Shown here one piece after another: positions 30,595-39,735 of a stretch of DNA of 51,016 nt. The notes under the pieces are model-generated. The model did not search any database, was not told where the DNA came from, and was given only the letters and a program-made list of their open reading frames with translations. How positions within the stretch are numbered: the stretch's first letter is position 1; each line of letters opens with the position of its first letter. Source of the stretch: Paracoccaceae bacterium (lineage in GTDB: Bacteria > Pseudomonadota > Alphaproteobacteria > Rhodobacterales > Rhodobacteraceae); NCBI GenBank assembly GCA_947468085.1, contig CANIKY010000007.1, positions 1 to 51,016 on the forward strand, written 5' to 3'. A program made the position numbers and the translations under genes.

Positions 30595-31410
30595 ATGACC
30601 AGCCCCATCATAGGCGCCGCGCTGACCAATGCCGAATTGGCAACCTATCAAACTTGGATTTTGGAGAAAGACCGCGATCTGGAACTGCAAAGCTTCGTGG
30701 GCGCTGCCGTGCTGGACGACGACTGGACGCCTTTGGCGGAAGAGGTCAAGCATCTTCTGGCAGGCTACAAAGGCCGCATGGGCATTCACGGCCCATTTTG
30801 GGGCTTTACCATCGACACGCCCGATCCTTTGGTGCGTGCCGTGGTGCAAAAGCGCTTAGGGCAGGGCTTGGACGTATGCGCCGCAGTCGGCGGAACGCAC
30901 ATGGTCGTCCATTCCCCCTTTACGACATGGGATTACAATAACCTTGACGGCTATACCGATGCCCGCGACCGGATGTTGACCTGTGTCCATGAGCTATTGT
31001 CCCCCATCGTCAAACGCGCCGAAACTTTAGGCGTGACGCTGGTTTTGGAAAACATCGAAGACATCAACCCTGCTGACCGCAAGGAACTGTGCCAAAGCTT
31101 TGGCAGTGACGCCTTGCAACTGTCGATCGACACGGGCCATGCGCACTATGCCCATGGGTCGACCGGCGCGCCGCCGGTGGATTACTTTGTTCGCTCTGCT
31201 GGTGACATGCTGGCCCATGTGCATCTGCAAGACGCCGATGGCCATGCCGACCGGCATTGGCAGATTGGCCAAGGCAACATCCTGTGGCCTTCGGTTTTTG
31301 CCGCAATTGCCGCCCTGAACGTGAAACCGCGCCTTATCTTGGAACTGGCCAATAAGGCCGGCATCCCGGCATCGATGGCCTATCTGGAAGCACAAGGGTT
31401 GGGTCAATGA
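30595..31410 (+). CDS. Sugar phosphate isomerase/epimerase-type TIM-barrel protein
   Basis: 271 residues of the xylose isomerase-like/endonuclease IV-like barrel (AP_endonuc_2). Metal-binding landmarks: a His in VVHSPF, the Glu in LVLENIEDI, the pair in LSIDTGHAHYAHG, and HVHLQDADGHADRHWQIGQG. The enzymatic reaction is unknown; barrels of this group isomerise or epimerise small sugars or polyols. AGGAG is seven bases before the ATG. It overlaps the next gene by 4 nt (ATGA) and leads a unit with a phosphodiesterase and ugpBAEC, so its substrate may be a head group released from glycerophosphodiesters, such as an inositol or sugar. Confidence 0.8.
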   Translation: MTSPIIGAALTNAELATYQTWILEKDRDLELQSFVGAAVLDDDWTPLAEEVKHLLAGYKGRMGIHGPFWGFTIDTPDPLVRAVVQKRLGQGLDVCAAVGGTHMVVHSPFTTWDYNNLDGYTDARDRMLTCVHELLSPIVKRAETLGVTLVLENIEDINPADRKELCQSFGSDALQLSIDTGHAHYAHGSTGAPPVDYFVRSAGDMLAHVHLQDADGHADRHWQIGQGNILWPSVFAAIAALNVKPRLILELANKAGIPASMAYLEAQGLGQ

Positions 31411-32213
31411 GTGACACTTTAAAATTTGTGGTGATGAGCGACCTGCATCTGGTGCGCGAAGGCCAAATATCGATGACACTGGACACCGCCGCACGGCTTG
31501 AGGCAGCGGTGGCTTGCCTGAACGAACGCTACGCGGACGCCGATTTCGTCGTCATCGCCGGCGATCTGGCGGATGAGGGCGAGGCGGAAGCTTACGAGCG
31601 CCTGAAAACCATCACAGCGGGTATTACAATTCCCACCTATATCACCTTGGGCAACCATGATGACCGCCCGACCTATCTGAACGTCTTTGGCGCCCATCAC
31701 GCCGATGAGACAGGCAAGATCAACCATGTGATCGACGCCAAGGGCTACCGCGTCATCGTGCTGGACTCGTCTGAACCCGGACGCGTCGATGGGGTTCTAA
31801 CCACCCATCAGATGACATGGCTGACCGCCCGCTTGGCCGAGGCGGCGGACCGCCCTGTGATCGTTGTGCTGCACCACAATGCCAACGCGCTGCATATCGC
31901 AGCCGATACGATCAAGATCCATGACGATGCGCCCTTTATCGCTGTGCTCAAAACCCATGGCGACATCCGTCAGGTGATTGCAGGCCATGTCCACCTGACC
32001 TCGACTGCGATCTATCACGGGTTGCCCTTTACCACGCTGGCGGGCGGGCATTATTCGGTGAGCTTCAACGCCGACCAACCCACAACCCCGTTCAAAAGCC
32101 TGACGGGACCGGGGCAGATGGCGGTGGTTCTGGGCACGCCCCATGCCACGACAGTTCTGTTTGAAGATTTCATCGACGGCAACACGGTGATTGGCCTGCA
32201 CGATCCAGACTAA
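31407..32213 (+). CDS. GpdQ-like cytosolic metallophosphodiesterase
   Basis: 268 residues of the calcineurin-like phosphoesterase family. The five motifs are present: MSDLHLV (DxH), VIAGDLADEGE (GD), LGNHDDRPTY (GNHD), VVLHHNANALH (H) and IAGHVHLTS (GHxH). The layout, without a signal peptide, resembles GpdQ and cyclic-nucleotide phosphodiesterases. Given the following ugp genes, hydrolysis of imported glycerophosphodiesters to glycerol-3-phosphate and an alcohol is likely. It starts within the stop of the isomerase gene. An 11-bp hairpin follows it. Confidence 0.87.
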   Translation: MSDTLKFVVMSDLHLVREGQISMTLDTAARLEAAVACLNERYADADFVVIAGDLADEGEAEAYERLKTITAGITIPTYITLGNHDDRPTYLNVFGAHHADETGKINHVIDAKGYRVIVLDSSEPGRVDGVLTTHQMTWLTARLAEAADRPVIVVLHHNANALHIAADTIKIHDDAPFIAVLKTHGDIRQVIAGHVHLTSTAIYHGLPFTTLAGGHYSVSFNADQPTTPFKSLTGPGQMAVVLGTPHATTVLFEDFIDGNTVIGLHDPD

Positions 32214-32225
32214 GGCCAAAAGGAT

Positions 32226-32260
32226 CGGTTGGGCCAGACGCTGGCCTTGTGGCCCAACCG
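32226..32260 (+). repeat. Hairpin between the phosphodiesterase gene and ugpB
   Basis: CGGTTGGGCCA (32226-32236) and TGGCCCAACCG (32250-32260) form a perfect 11-bp stem around a 13-nt loop. No T-run follows, so it may be an mRNA processing or stability element rather than a terminator. Beyond it, GTGTC-N8-GACAC at 32313-32330 is a small inverted repeat. Confidence 0.55.
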
Positions 32261-32393
32261 TCAAGAACTTGTTGCACCCCTGAAACATTCCCGATTCCAA
32301 ACCTTCGCGCAAGTGTCTGCACCCTGACACAAGCCCCCCTTATCAATCCCTAGCGCCCGAATTTCTGCGGGACGTCCAAATTGGAGAACGAAG

Positions 32394-33722
32394 ATGAACA
32401 AGTCCTATCCGGCGCTTGCCGCGCTGGCGCTGGCATTTTGTGCCACCACCGCCTCCGCCGACAAGATCAAGTTTGACTACTGGTATGGCCTGTCAGGCGA
32501 TCTAGGTGAAACCCTTGCCGAGACCTGCAACCGCTTTAACGCAAGCCAAGACAAGTACGAAGCTGTCTGCACCGGCTATGATGGCTACGAACTGGTTGTC
32601 CAGTCGGCCATCGCTGCGTTCCGCGCTGGCAAAGCCCCGGCTTTGCTGCAATCGTTTGATGCCGGCACCGCTGACCTGATGATGTCGGGCCAGTTCTACG
32701 CCGTCACCCAGATGATGAAAGACTACAACATCGAGATCAACTGGGCCGACTACTTCCCCGGTATCGCCAACTACTACGCTTCGTCCAAGGGCGAGCTGTT
32801 CTCGATGCCCTTCAACTCGTCGACCGCTATGATGTACTACAACACGGATGATCTTGCTGCCGTGAACATGCCTGCCCCCACCACTTGGGCAGAATTCGAC
32901 GCCACTTTGAAGGCGCTGAAGGCCAAGAACCCCGAGAAGTGCTCTTACGGCTACGAACCCTCGGTTTGGGTTGACCTTGAGCAGTATTCCTCGATCAACA
33001 ACGTGCCCTTGGCCACCAACAACAACGGCTACGATGGTATGGACACCCAGTACGTCTATAACACCACCTCGGCCGTCAAGCACATGGAAGACATCAAGGG
33101 CTGGCTTGACGCTGGTCTGGCAGAGATGAAAGTTTCGGCCGGTGGCATGAACAGCCAAGAAGCTTTCTCGCAGAATATCTGCTCGTTCTTCTTCGGTTCG
33201 ATCGCCAACCACTCGTCCTTGAACCTCAAGCATGCCGACAACCTGCATTGGGAAGTCGCGATGATCCCGAGCGAAACCGCTGAGCGTCACAACTCGGTCG
33301 TGGGCGGTGCTTCGCTTTGGGTTCTGGCTGGCAAGTCGGAAGACGAATACCGCGGCGTGGCGGAATACCTGAAGTTCATCTCCACCCCTGAGTCGATCAA
33401 GTTCTGGGTGTCGAACACCGGTTACATCCCCGTCACCAAGTCGGCTTTCGACGCGCTGACCGCTGAAGGCTTCTACGCGGCCGCCCCCTTCAAAGGCCGT
33501 GAAACTGCGATCGCTTCCTTGACCGCAACCGAACCGGGCCCGCTGAACCGCGGCTTCCGTCTGGGGTCGATGATCCAGCACCGCGCAGAATGGCTGTCGG
33601 AAGTGCAAGCAGCCTTGGCTGGCCAAAAAACGGTGCAAGAGGCTTACGACACCTCGGTCGAGCGTGGCAATGCCCTGCTTGAGAAGTTTGCCAAGACCTA
33701 CGCTGGCAAGACCCTGCCGTGA
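32394..33722 (+). CDS. ugpB: UgpB, glycerol-3-phosphate / glycerophosphodiester binding protein
   Basis: 442 residues. A signal peptide (MNKSYPALAALALAFCATTA, cleaved near ASA-DK) leads to the UgpB pattern KFDYWYGLSGDLGETLAETC. Further family landmarks are CTGYDGYELVVQSAIAAFRA, LLQSFDAGTADLM, MPFNSSTAMMYYNTDDL and FFFGSIANHSSLNL, and GGASLWVLAGK. It delivers glycerol-3-phosphate or its diesters to UgpAE in the periplasm. GGAG stands before the ATG. Codon use (frequent TCG, GCC, CTG) suggests high expression, and a strong hairpin after the stop may protect this part of the message. Confidence 0.93.
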   Translation: MNKSYPALAALALAFCATTASADKIKFDYWYGLSGDLGETLAETCNRFNASQDKYEAVCTGYDGYELVVQSAIAAFRAGKAPALLQSFDAGTADLMMSGQFYAVTQMMKDYNIEINWADYFPGIANYYASSKGELFSMPFNSSTAMMYYNTDDLAAVNMPAPTTWAEFDATLKALKAKNPEKCSYGYEPSVWVDLEQYSSINNVPLATNNNGYDGMDTQYVYNTTSAVKHMEDIKGWLDAGLAEMKVSAGGMNSQEAFSQNICSFFFGSIANHSSLNLKHADNLHWEVAMIPSETAERHNSVVGGASLWVLAGKSEDEYRGVAEYLKFISTPESIKFWVSNTGYIPVTKSAFDALTAEGFYAAAPFKGRETAIASLTATEPGPLNRGFRLGSMIQHRAEWLSEVQAALAGQKTVQEAYDTSVERGNALLEKFAKTYAGKTLP

Positions 33723-33736
33723 TCTGACATAACCCT

Positions 33737-33768
33737 GCCCCCTCCGGCCTGTGCCGGAGGGGGCTTTT
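33737..33768 (+). terminator. Hairpin/attenuator between ugpB and ugpA
   Basis: An 11-bp GC-rich stem GCCCCCTCCGG (33737-33747) pairs with 33754-33764 across a 6-nt loop, followed by TTTT. The ribosome site of ugpA starts 4 nt later. Partial termination or 3'-end protection here would yield more binding protein than permease. Confidence 0.8.
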
Positions 33769-33783
33769 CGTGGAGGATGACCC

Positions 33784-34665
33784 ATGCGGCGCGCGTATTT
33801 CAAGAACAACTGGGTGGCGGCCCTGATGGTGGCACCGCAACTGATCATCGTTTTTACCTTTTTCTATTTCCCGACCTCGCAGGCTTTGTACTGGGCCTTT
33901 ACGCTAGAACAGCCTTGGGGCGGCGGGAACACTTGGGTTGGCTTTGACAATTTTGCAGCGATTTTGGGCGACGCCTATTATTGGGACTCGATCTGGGTGT
34001 CGATCGTCTATGCCATTGGGTCTACGGCCCTTGCCGTGATCATGGCGCTGACCTTGGCGATTTTCGCGGATCGGCAACTGGCAGGGTATAAGCTTTACCG
34101 CGTCGGTATGATCTGGCCCTATGCGATCGCAGCCCCAGCGGTTGGATTGGCCTTTCGGTTCATCTTCACGCCCGGCGCGGGGTTGATGATGTTTATCAAC
34201 CAAATGTTTCCCGATCTGTGGAACCCTGTCGACAACGGCACCCAAGCCATGGGGATGGTGATCGTGGCCGGGGCGTGGAAACAGGTGGCCTACAACTTCA
34301 TTTTCTTCCTTGCAGGCCTACAATCCATCCCGCGCAGCCTGATCGAGGCGGGCGCTATGGACGGGGCCCGCGTGCTGCGCCGGATGCGCGACATTCAGTT
34401 GCCCTTGTTGGCGCCCACTTTCTTTTTCGTGCTGGTGATCAACATCACCGACAGTTTCACCGACAGTTTCGGCATAGTTGACACGATGACAGCAGGCGGC
34501 CCGTCGCGGGCCACCGATCTGATGGTCTATAAAATCTTCAACGACGGATTTCAGGGCTTGGATTATTCGGGCGCCGCGGCGCAATCGATCATCCTGATGC
34601 TTTTGGTTATCGCCCTGACCTTTGTCCAATTCCGTTACATCGAACGTAAGGTGCACTACACATGA
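33784..34665 (+). CDS. ugpA: UgpA, ABC permease
   Basis: 293 residues, six membrane segments. It starts MRRAYFKNNWVAALMVAPQL, and the permease signature EAGAMDGARVLRRMRDIQLP contains the EAA coupling motif. GGVGSxxx-like elements of sugar-type (MalF family) permeases are seen in NITDSFTDSFGIVDTMTAGG. It pairs with UgpE in the inner membrane. GGAGG is well placed before the ATG, and the gene overlaps ugpE by 4 nt. Confidence 0.93.
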   Translation: MRRAYFKNNWVAALMVAPQLIIVFTFFYFPTSQALYWAFTLEQPWGGGNTWVGFDNFAAILGDAYYWDSIWVSIVYAIGSTALAVIMALTLAIFADRQLAGYKLYRVGMIWPYAIAAPAVGLAFRFIFTPGAGLMMFINQMFPDLWNPVDNGTQAMGMVIVAGAWKQVAYNFIFFLAGLQSIPRSLIEAGAMDGARVLRRMRDIQLPLLAPTFFFVLVINITDSFTDSFGIVDTMTAGGPSRATDLMVYKIFNDGFQGLDYSGAAAQSIILMLLVIALTFVQFRYIERKVHYT

Positions 34666-35588
34666 TCGAACGCACCCCTATTTTGAATATCGCCACCCAC
34701 GCGATATTGGTCTTTGGCCTGCTGTTCTTGCTGCTGCCCTTGTATCTTGTGATCGTGGCAGCCTCGCACAGTTTACAAGATGTTGTGGCCGTGCCACCCA
34801 ACTTGCTGCCGGGCGACCAGCTTTGGATAAACCTGCAAGCCGCTTGGGCTAAGGGCCATCTGGGTGAGCGGTTTGTCACAACCTTTATCGTGGCGATGGG
34901 CGTCATGACGGGCAAGATCGTTTTGTCCTGCATTACGGCCTTTGGCATCGTGTTCTTTGACCATCGGTTGAAGATGCCGATCTTCTGGCTGATTTTCATC
35001 ACCCTGATGCTGCCGCTAGAGGTGCGGATCGTGCCAACCTATGCCGTGGCCGCTAATGCCTTTTTGCCCTTCCAAACCCTGCTTGACCTGTCGGGGATTA
35101 CTTGGGTGATCAACGCTGTGTCGGGGGTTGAGGTGAAGCTGGAGTGGAACCTGCTCAACTCTTACGCAGGGCTTATCATGCCCTTGATCGCCACGGCCAC
35201 GGGCACATTCCTGTACCGCCAATTCTTCCTGACCATCCCCGAAGAGCTGGTTGAAGCTGCCAAGATGGATGGCGCAGGGCCGGTGCGGTTTTTGTGGGAT
35301 ATGTTGATCCCCCTGTCGCGCACCAATATCGCGGCCCTTGCCACAATCATGTTCGTCTATGCGTGGAACCAATACCTTTGGCCGCTTTTGGTGGTGACAG
35401 ACCAGTCTTACGCGATGATCGCGGTGGAACTCAGCCGTCTGGTGCCCAAATTCACCGCCACCGGCGGCGAGGTGCCCAAGTGGCATATCGCCATGGCCGG
35501 AACCCTTATCGTTATGCTGCCACCCATTGTGGTCGTCGTCGCCATGCAACGCTGGTTCGTGCGCGGCCTGATCAACACCGACAAATAG
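34662..35588 (+). CDS. ugpE: UgpE, ABC permease
   Basis: 308 residues, slightly longer than E. coli UgpE. Six hydrophobic segments; the coupling motif is EELVEAAKMDGAGPVRFLWD. It begins MIERTPILNIATHAILVFGL inside the ugpA stop codon (ATGA), which ensures equal synthesis of the two permeases. An internal segment (SGITWVINAVSGVEVKLEWN) forms a periplasmic loop that extends the usual protein. Confidence 0.92.
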   Translation: MIERTPILNIATHAILVFGLLFLLLPLYLVIVAASHSLQDVVAVPPNLLPGDQLWINLQAAWAKGHLGERFVTTFIVAMGVMTGKIVLSCITAFGIVFFDHRLKMPIFWLIFITLMLPLEVRIVPTYAVAANAFLPFQTLLDLSGITWVINAVSGVEVKLEWNLLNSYAGLIMPLIATATGTFLYRQFFLTIPEELVEAAKMDGAGPVRFLWDMLIPLSRTNIAALATIMFVYAWNQYLWPLLVVTDQSYAMIAVELSRLVPKFTATGGEVPKWHIAMAGTLIVMLPPIVVVVAMQRWFVRGLINTDK

Positions 35589-35597
35589 GATAAAGCC

Positions 35598-36704
35598 ATG
35601 GCCCATATTACCATCCAAGACGTCCGCAAATCCTATGCCAAGACCGAAGTGGTCCACGGCGTTTCGTTAGAGGTGCAAAGCGGCGAGTTTGTCGTGATCC
35701 TTGGCCCGTCAGGCTGCGGCAAGTCGACCTTGCTGCGCATGATTGCGGGCTTGGAAAGCATCAGCGGCGGTCAAATCACCATCGCGGGCAAGGTCGTGAA
35801 CGACCTTGAACCGCACGAACGCGGCTGCGCGATGGTGTTTCAAAACTACGCGCTGTATCCGCATATGACGGTGGGTGACAACATCGGTTACGGCTTGAAG
35901 GTCGCAGGCCTGCCGCGTGCCGAGCGCACAGCCAAGGTGGCAGCCGTAGCCGCCTCGGTCGGATTGACCGAGTTTTTGGATCGCCGGCCCGGTCAGCTCT
36001 CGGGTGGTCAGCGCCAGCGTGTTGCCATGGCACGCGCTATTGTGCGCGAACCTGCGGTGTTCTTGTTTGACGAGCCGCTGTCGAACCTTGACGCCAAACT
36101 ACGCGTGCAGATGCGCCACGAAATCCGCCGGATCCACAATCAAATTTCCGCCACTTCGGTCTTTGTGACCCATGATCAGGCCGAGGGCATGACTTTGGCC
36201 GACCGTTTGGTGGTGATGAACAAGGGCGTGATCGAACAGGTTGGCACACCGGAAGAAATCTACCACGCCCCCGCTTCGGTTTATGTCGGCGGGTTTATCG
36301 GCTCGCCGGCGATGAACTTCATGGGCGGCATGGTGGCGCCTAAACAGGCCTGCGTGGCGCTGGAAAATGGCTGCCGGATTGCGATCCCGCAAGCCTTGGC
36401 TGCAGCCCATGCCGGCCACTTGGTGCAAATCGGCCTGCGCCCCGAGGCGTTAAACCTTGTACCTGCCGGAATGGGCGCATTTGACGCCACCTTTGATTTC
36501 TTCGAAGAACTGGGCCCGGCCCGCCTTTATCACTTCCGGTTTGAGGATTTGATGATTGCTGTCTTGTCATCCGACAAGCCACCCGTTCAGGTGGGCCAGC
36601 CCATGGGTCTGAAAATCGCGCCGGAAGCGGTGCATCTGTTTTCAGCAGACACCGGCAAGCGGTTGGAAGCGTCCCAAAAGGCTACGGAATCCGTGTTGGT
36701 TTAA
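35598..36704 (+). CDS. ugpC: UgpC, ABC ATPase
   Basis: 368 residues. Walker [15 protein letters not shown]-loop [12 protein letters not shown], signature [15 protein letters not shown], Walker [15 protein letters not shown] and H-loop VTHDQAE are all intact. The C-terminal 120 residues form the MalK/UgpC-type OB-fold regulatory domain ([13 protein letters not shown]). It energises UgpAE. AGGA precedes the ATG. A possible terminator hairpin without T-run lies at 36726-36753. Confidence 0.92.
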   Translation: MAHITIQDVRKSYAKTEVVHGVSLEVQSGEFVVILGPSGCGKSTLLRMIAGLESISGGQITIAGKVVNDLEPHERGCAMVFQNYALYPHMTVGDNIGYGLKVAGLPRAERTAKVAAVAASVGLTEFLDRRPGQLSGGQRQRVAMARAIVREPAVFLFDEPLSNLDAKLRVQMRHEIRRIHNQISATSVFVTHDQAEGMTLADRLVVMNKGVIEQVGTPEEIYHAPASVYVGGFIGSPAMNFMGGMVAPKQACVALENGCRIAIPQALAAAHAGHLVQIGLRPEALNLVPAGMGAFDATFDFFEELGPARLYHFRFEDLMIAVLSSDKPPVQVGQPMGLKIAPEAVHLFSADTGKRLEASQKATESVLV

Positions 36705-36725
36705 GGTGCGGGCAAGGTCAGCGGC

Positions 36726-36753
36726 AGGGCGCGGCCACCTTGTGGCGCGCCCT
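36726..36753 (+). terminator. Possible factor-independent stop after ugpC
   Basis: AGGGCGCG (36726-36733) and CGCGCCCT (36746-36753) pair, extended by CCAC/GTGG with one bulged base and a 3-nt loop. There is no T-run, so termination is uncertain. Confidence 0.4.
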
Positions 36754-36840
36754 TCCCTGCACGGCGGCTTGCCGCTATAGTGGGTACATCTGCGGGCTTT
36801 TGCCCGTAGCCTGACCCATACGCTGAAAGGCCTTTGCTTC

Positions 36841-37992
36841 ATGACCCTGTTCGGCCGTCTTGCCTGCCTTTTATCCGCCACCCTTGTTGCGGCCCTGCCC
36901 GTGCAAGCCTTTGAAACGGCAGCACCCCATGCTTGGGTTTATGACATGACAACCCAGACCGTGCTGTTGGACAAAGACGGCGATTTGCCGGTACCCCCCG
37001 CCTCGATGGCAAAACTGATGACCATCGAAATGCTGTTTGAAGCCTTGTCCGATGGCCGCGTGCAAATGGACACCACCTTTGGCGTGTCGGATGCAGCGGT
37101 TGCCTTCACAGCCTTGGGCGGATCGACCATGTATCTGCAACAGGGCGACAGACCCACAGTGGAAGATCTTATCAAGGGCATGATCGTGAACTCTGGCAAC
37201 GATGCCTGCACGGTCGTGGCCGAAGGCTTGGAAGGTTCTGAAAAAGAATTCGCCCGCAAGATGACCGAACGGGCCAAGACTTTGGGCCTAGAACACTCTA
37301 CCTTTGCCAATTCTTCTGGCTGGCCCGATCCCAACCAAAAGATGAGCATGCGCGACCTTGGCATGCTTTCAGCCCATATCATTTCAACCTACCCCGAGCT
37401 TTACCGCCAGTTTGCCGATACCGAGTTCAACTACAAAGACCGCGCGCCAGCCAATGCCGACAATCGCAACCCGATTTTGGGCGTGGTGTCCGGGGCCGAT
37501 GGGTTGAAAACCGGCCATACGACCGAAGCGGGCTTTGGGATGGTTGGATCGGTCCTGCAAGGAGAGCGGCGGATTGTGTTTGCCTTTTCGGGCCTGACTT
37601 CGAAGGAAGAGCGCGCCACAGAGGCAGAGGCCACCGCCAATTGGGCTTTTCGGCAGTTTTCGTTAAAAACCACTGTCAAGGCTGGGCAGGAAGTGGCGCA
37701 AGCGCCGGTGTTCTTAGGCGATGCGCAAAGCGTGGGCTTGGTTGCGGCCCAGAATCTACGCCACTTGATGCCAGCAGGTGCGGCAAGCCAAGTGGCAGGA
37801 GATGTGGTCTATATTGGCCCGATCAAGGCCCCGATCGCCAAGGGGACAAAGCTGGGAGAGTTGATCGTGCATGTCCCCGATTTGGGGGATCAGCGGGTTG
37901 ACCTTTTGGCTGCGGCGGATGTGGGGGTCGCAGGTTTTACGGCGCGACTTTCCGTGGCAGTAGACTATTTGCGCGCCAAATACGGTCTTTGA
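36841..37992 (+). CDS. D-alanyl-D-alanine carboxypeptidase (PBP5/6 type)
   Basis: 383 residues. A signal peptide (LACLLSATLVAALPVQA) is followed by the peptidase S11 domain with the three active-site motifs S55-M-A-K58, S118-G-N120 and K223-T-G225. The C-terminal PBP5-like beta domain follows (VKAGQEVAQAPVFLGDAQSV). The last segment FTARLSVAVDYLRAKYG could be an amphipathic membrane anchor. The enzyme trims the terminal D-Ala from peptidoglycan pentapeptides in the periplasm. It leads a run of closely spaced genes with tmk, holB and the TatD gene: tmk starts 3 nt after its stop. Confidence 0.93.
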   Translation: MTLFGRLACLLSATLVAALPVQAFETAAPHAWVYDMTTQTVLLDKDGDLPVPPASMAKLMTIEMLFEALSDGRVQMDTTFGVSDAAVAFTALGGSTMYLQQGDRPTVEDLIKGMIVNSGNDACTVVAEGLEGSEKEFARKMTERAKTLGLEHSTFANSSGWPDPNQKMSMRDLGMLSAHIISTYPELYRQFADTEFNYKDRAPANADNRNPILGVVSGADGLKTGHTTEAGFGMVGSVLQGERRIVFAFSGLTSKEERATEAEATANWAFRQFSLKTTVKAGQEVAQAPVFLGDAQSVGLVAAQNLRHLMPAGAASQVAGDVVYIGPIKAPIAKGTKLGELIVHVPDLGDQRVDLLAAADVGVAGFTARLSVAVDYLRAKYGL

Positions 37993-37995
37993 TCC

Positions 37996-38613
37996 ATGGC
38001 AGGGCGCTTTTGGTCGTTTGAAGGCATCGACGGATCGGGCAAGTCCACCCAAACCCGCTTGCTGGCAGAGGCCTTGCGCACAGCGGGCCATGAGGTGGTT
38101 TTAACCCGCGAACCGGGCGGCAGCCCCGGAGCCGAGCAAATCCGCCGTCTGGTGCTGGAAGGTAAAAGCGACCGCTGGTCCGCCGAGACCGAGATTTTGC
38201 TTTTCACCGCAGCGCGGCGCGATCATCTGGAAAAGACCATCCGCCCCGCCTTGGCGCGCGGGGCTGTGGTGATCACCGACCGCTTTGCCGACAGCACGCG
38301 GATGTATCAAGGCATCTCGCGCGGGGATTTGGCCCAAGTGGTGGATGATCTGCACGCGCTGATGATTGGGGTAGAGCCTGACCTGACCTTTCTGATCGAC
38401 CTGCCCGCAGAAATGGGTCTTGCGCGCGCGCATAGCCGTGCCGGACCAGAGATGCGGTTTGAAGACATGGGACTGGCCTTGCAAAGCCAAATGCGCCACG
38501 GCTTTTTGGCCTTGGCGGCGAAACTCTCCCGTTTTGCCGTGATCGACGGAACCCAATCACAAGACGACATTGCGGCCCAGATCTTGGCCATAGCCCAAGC
38601 CCATCTGGGATGA
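37996..38613 (+). CDS. tmk: Thymidylate kinase
   Basis: 205 residues. P-loop FEGIDGSGKSTQTRLLAEAL, the DR(Y/F)xxS motif as TDRFADSTRMYQGISRG, and a Leu-Pro substrate segment in TFLIDLPAEMGLARAHSRAG. It makes dTDP from dTMP for DNA synthesis. It starts 3 nt after the carboxypeptidase stop and overlaps holB by 4 nt, the usual tmk-holB pairing of alphaproteobacteria. Confidence 0.96.
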   Translation: MAGRFWSFEGIDGSGKSTQTRLLAEALRTAGHEVVLTREPGGSPGAEQIRRLVLEGKSDRWSAETEILLFTAARRDHLEKTIRPALARGAVVITDRFADSTRMYQGISRGDLAQVVDDLHALMIGVEPDLTFLIDLPAEMGLARAHSRAGPEMRFEDMGLALQSQMRHGFLALAAKLSRFAVIDGTQSQDDIAAQILAIAQAHLG

Positions 38614-39731
38614 GCGATATCCCCGAACCTGATTGCTTAGAAGGCGCGCCCCATCCGCGCCAAACTGTGCAGGTGTTTGGGCATAAAGCCGCAGAGGCTG
38701 TCTTTCTTGAGGCCTTTAATGCCCAGCGCGTGCACCACGCTTGGCTGATCAGTGGCCCCAAGGGCGTGGGCAAGGCCACCCTCGCGTGGCGCTTGGCGCG
38801 GTTCTTGCTGGCAACCCCCGAAACGGAAGGCGGCTTTTTCGCAGCGCCCAAACCCGAAACGTTGGATATTTCGGCCAATGATCCTGTGGCACACCGCCTG
38901 CTGGCCCTGTCCGAACCACGGTTGTTTTTGCTGCGTAGACCCTATGATGAAAAGACCGAACGGCTGCGGGGCGACATCACGGTCGATGAAACCCGCAGCT
39001 TGCGGACCTTCTTGGGCCTTTCAGCCGCAGACGGCGGGCGGCGCGTGGTGATCATCGACAGCGCGGACGAGATGAACAGGTCTGCTGCCAATGGCATCTT
39101 GAAACTGCTGGAAGAACCACCTGCCAAGGTCACCTTCTTGATCATCAGCCATCAACCCGCTGACCTGCTGCCCACGATCCGCTCGCGCTGCCGCGATCTG
39201 CGACTTGCACCCCTATCGCCAGCCGACCTTTCCGACGCCTTGACCCAAGCAGGCGCTGCGATTGAGGCCGACGACCGCGATGGTTTGGCGCAATTGGCCG
39301 GAGGTTCGGTGGGCGAGGCGTTTCGCCTTTCACACCTTGAGGGGCTGAAGCTTTATAGCACCCTCATCCGCCTTTTCTCGACACTGCCCAAGTTAGACCG
39401 CCCCCTCGCCCGCGCCGTGGCTGAAGCGGGGGCCAATCGCAAAACGCCCGAGGCCTTTGATTTGACTGTCACCTTGCTGGACGCGCTTTTGGCGCGTACC
39501 GCCCGCGCTGCCGCCACCCGCACCCTGCCACCAGAAGCAGCCAAGGGCGAATCGGCCCTGATCGAGCGGTTGGCGCAAATTCCCGAGGCAGCACTGGTAT
39601 GGGCCGATCTGGCGCAACATTTGGGCTTGCGGGCGCGCAAGGGAAAGGCTGTAAATCTTGACCCCGCCGCCCTTCTGATGGATATGCTTCTGAATGTCGA
39701 CGAGACGGCGGCACAGGTCGTCCAAAGGTGA
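38610..39731 (+). CDS. holB: DNA polymerase III subunit delta prime
   Basis: 373 residues. AAA+ clamp-loader fold: LISGPKGVGKATLAWRLARF as P-loop, VVIIDSADEMNRSAANGILK and LLEEPPAKVTFLIISHQPAD as Walker B and sensor 1 region, and the SRC motif in TIRSRCRDLRL. The four-cysteine zinc module found in many delta-prime proteins is not seen. It is a part of the clamp loader that puts the beta ring on DNA. Translationally coupled to tmk. Confidence 0.93.
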   Translation: MSDIPEPDCLEGAPHPRQTVQVFGHKAAEAVFLEAFNAQRVHHAWLISGPKGVGKATLAWRLARFLLATPETEGGFFAAPKPETLDISANDPVAHRLLALSEPRLFLLRRPYDEKTERLRGDITVDETRSLRTFLGLSAADGGRRVVIIDSADEMNRSAANGILKLLEEPPAKVTFLIISHQPADLLPTIRSRCRDLRLAPLSPADLSDALTQAGAAIEADDRDGLAQLAGGSVGEAFRLSHLEGLKLYSTLIRLFSTLPKLDRPLARAVAEAGANRKTPEAFDLTVTLLDALLARTARAAATRTLPPEAAKGESALIERLAQIPEAALVWADLAQHLGLRARKGKAVNLDPAALLMDMLLNVDETAAQVVQR

Positions 39732-39735
39732 CAAG

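Noticed and set aside
32502-33848. A 448-residue open frame antisense to ugpB
   Set aside because: It is a by-product of strong codon bias in ugpB; the sense strand encodes a clear UgpB with signal peptide.
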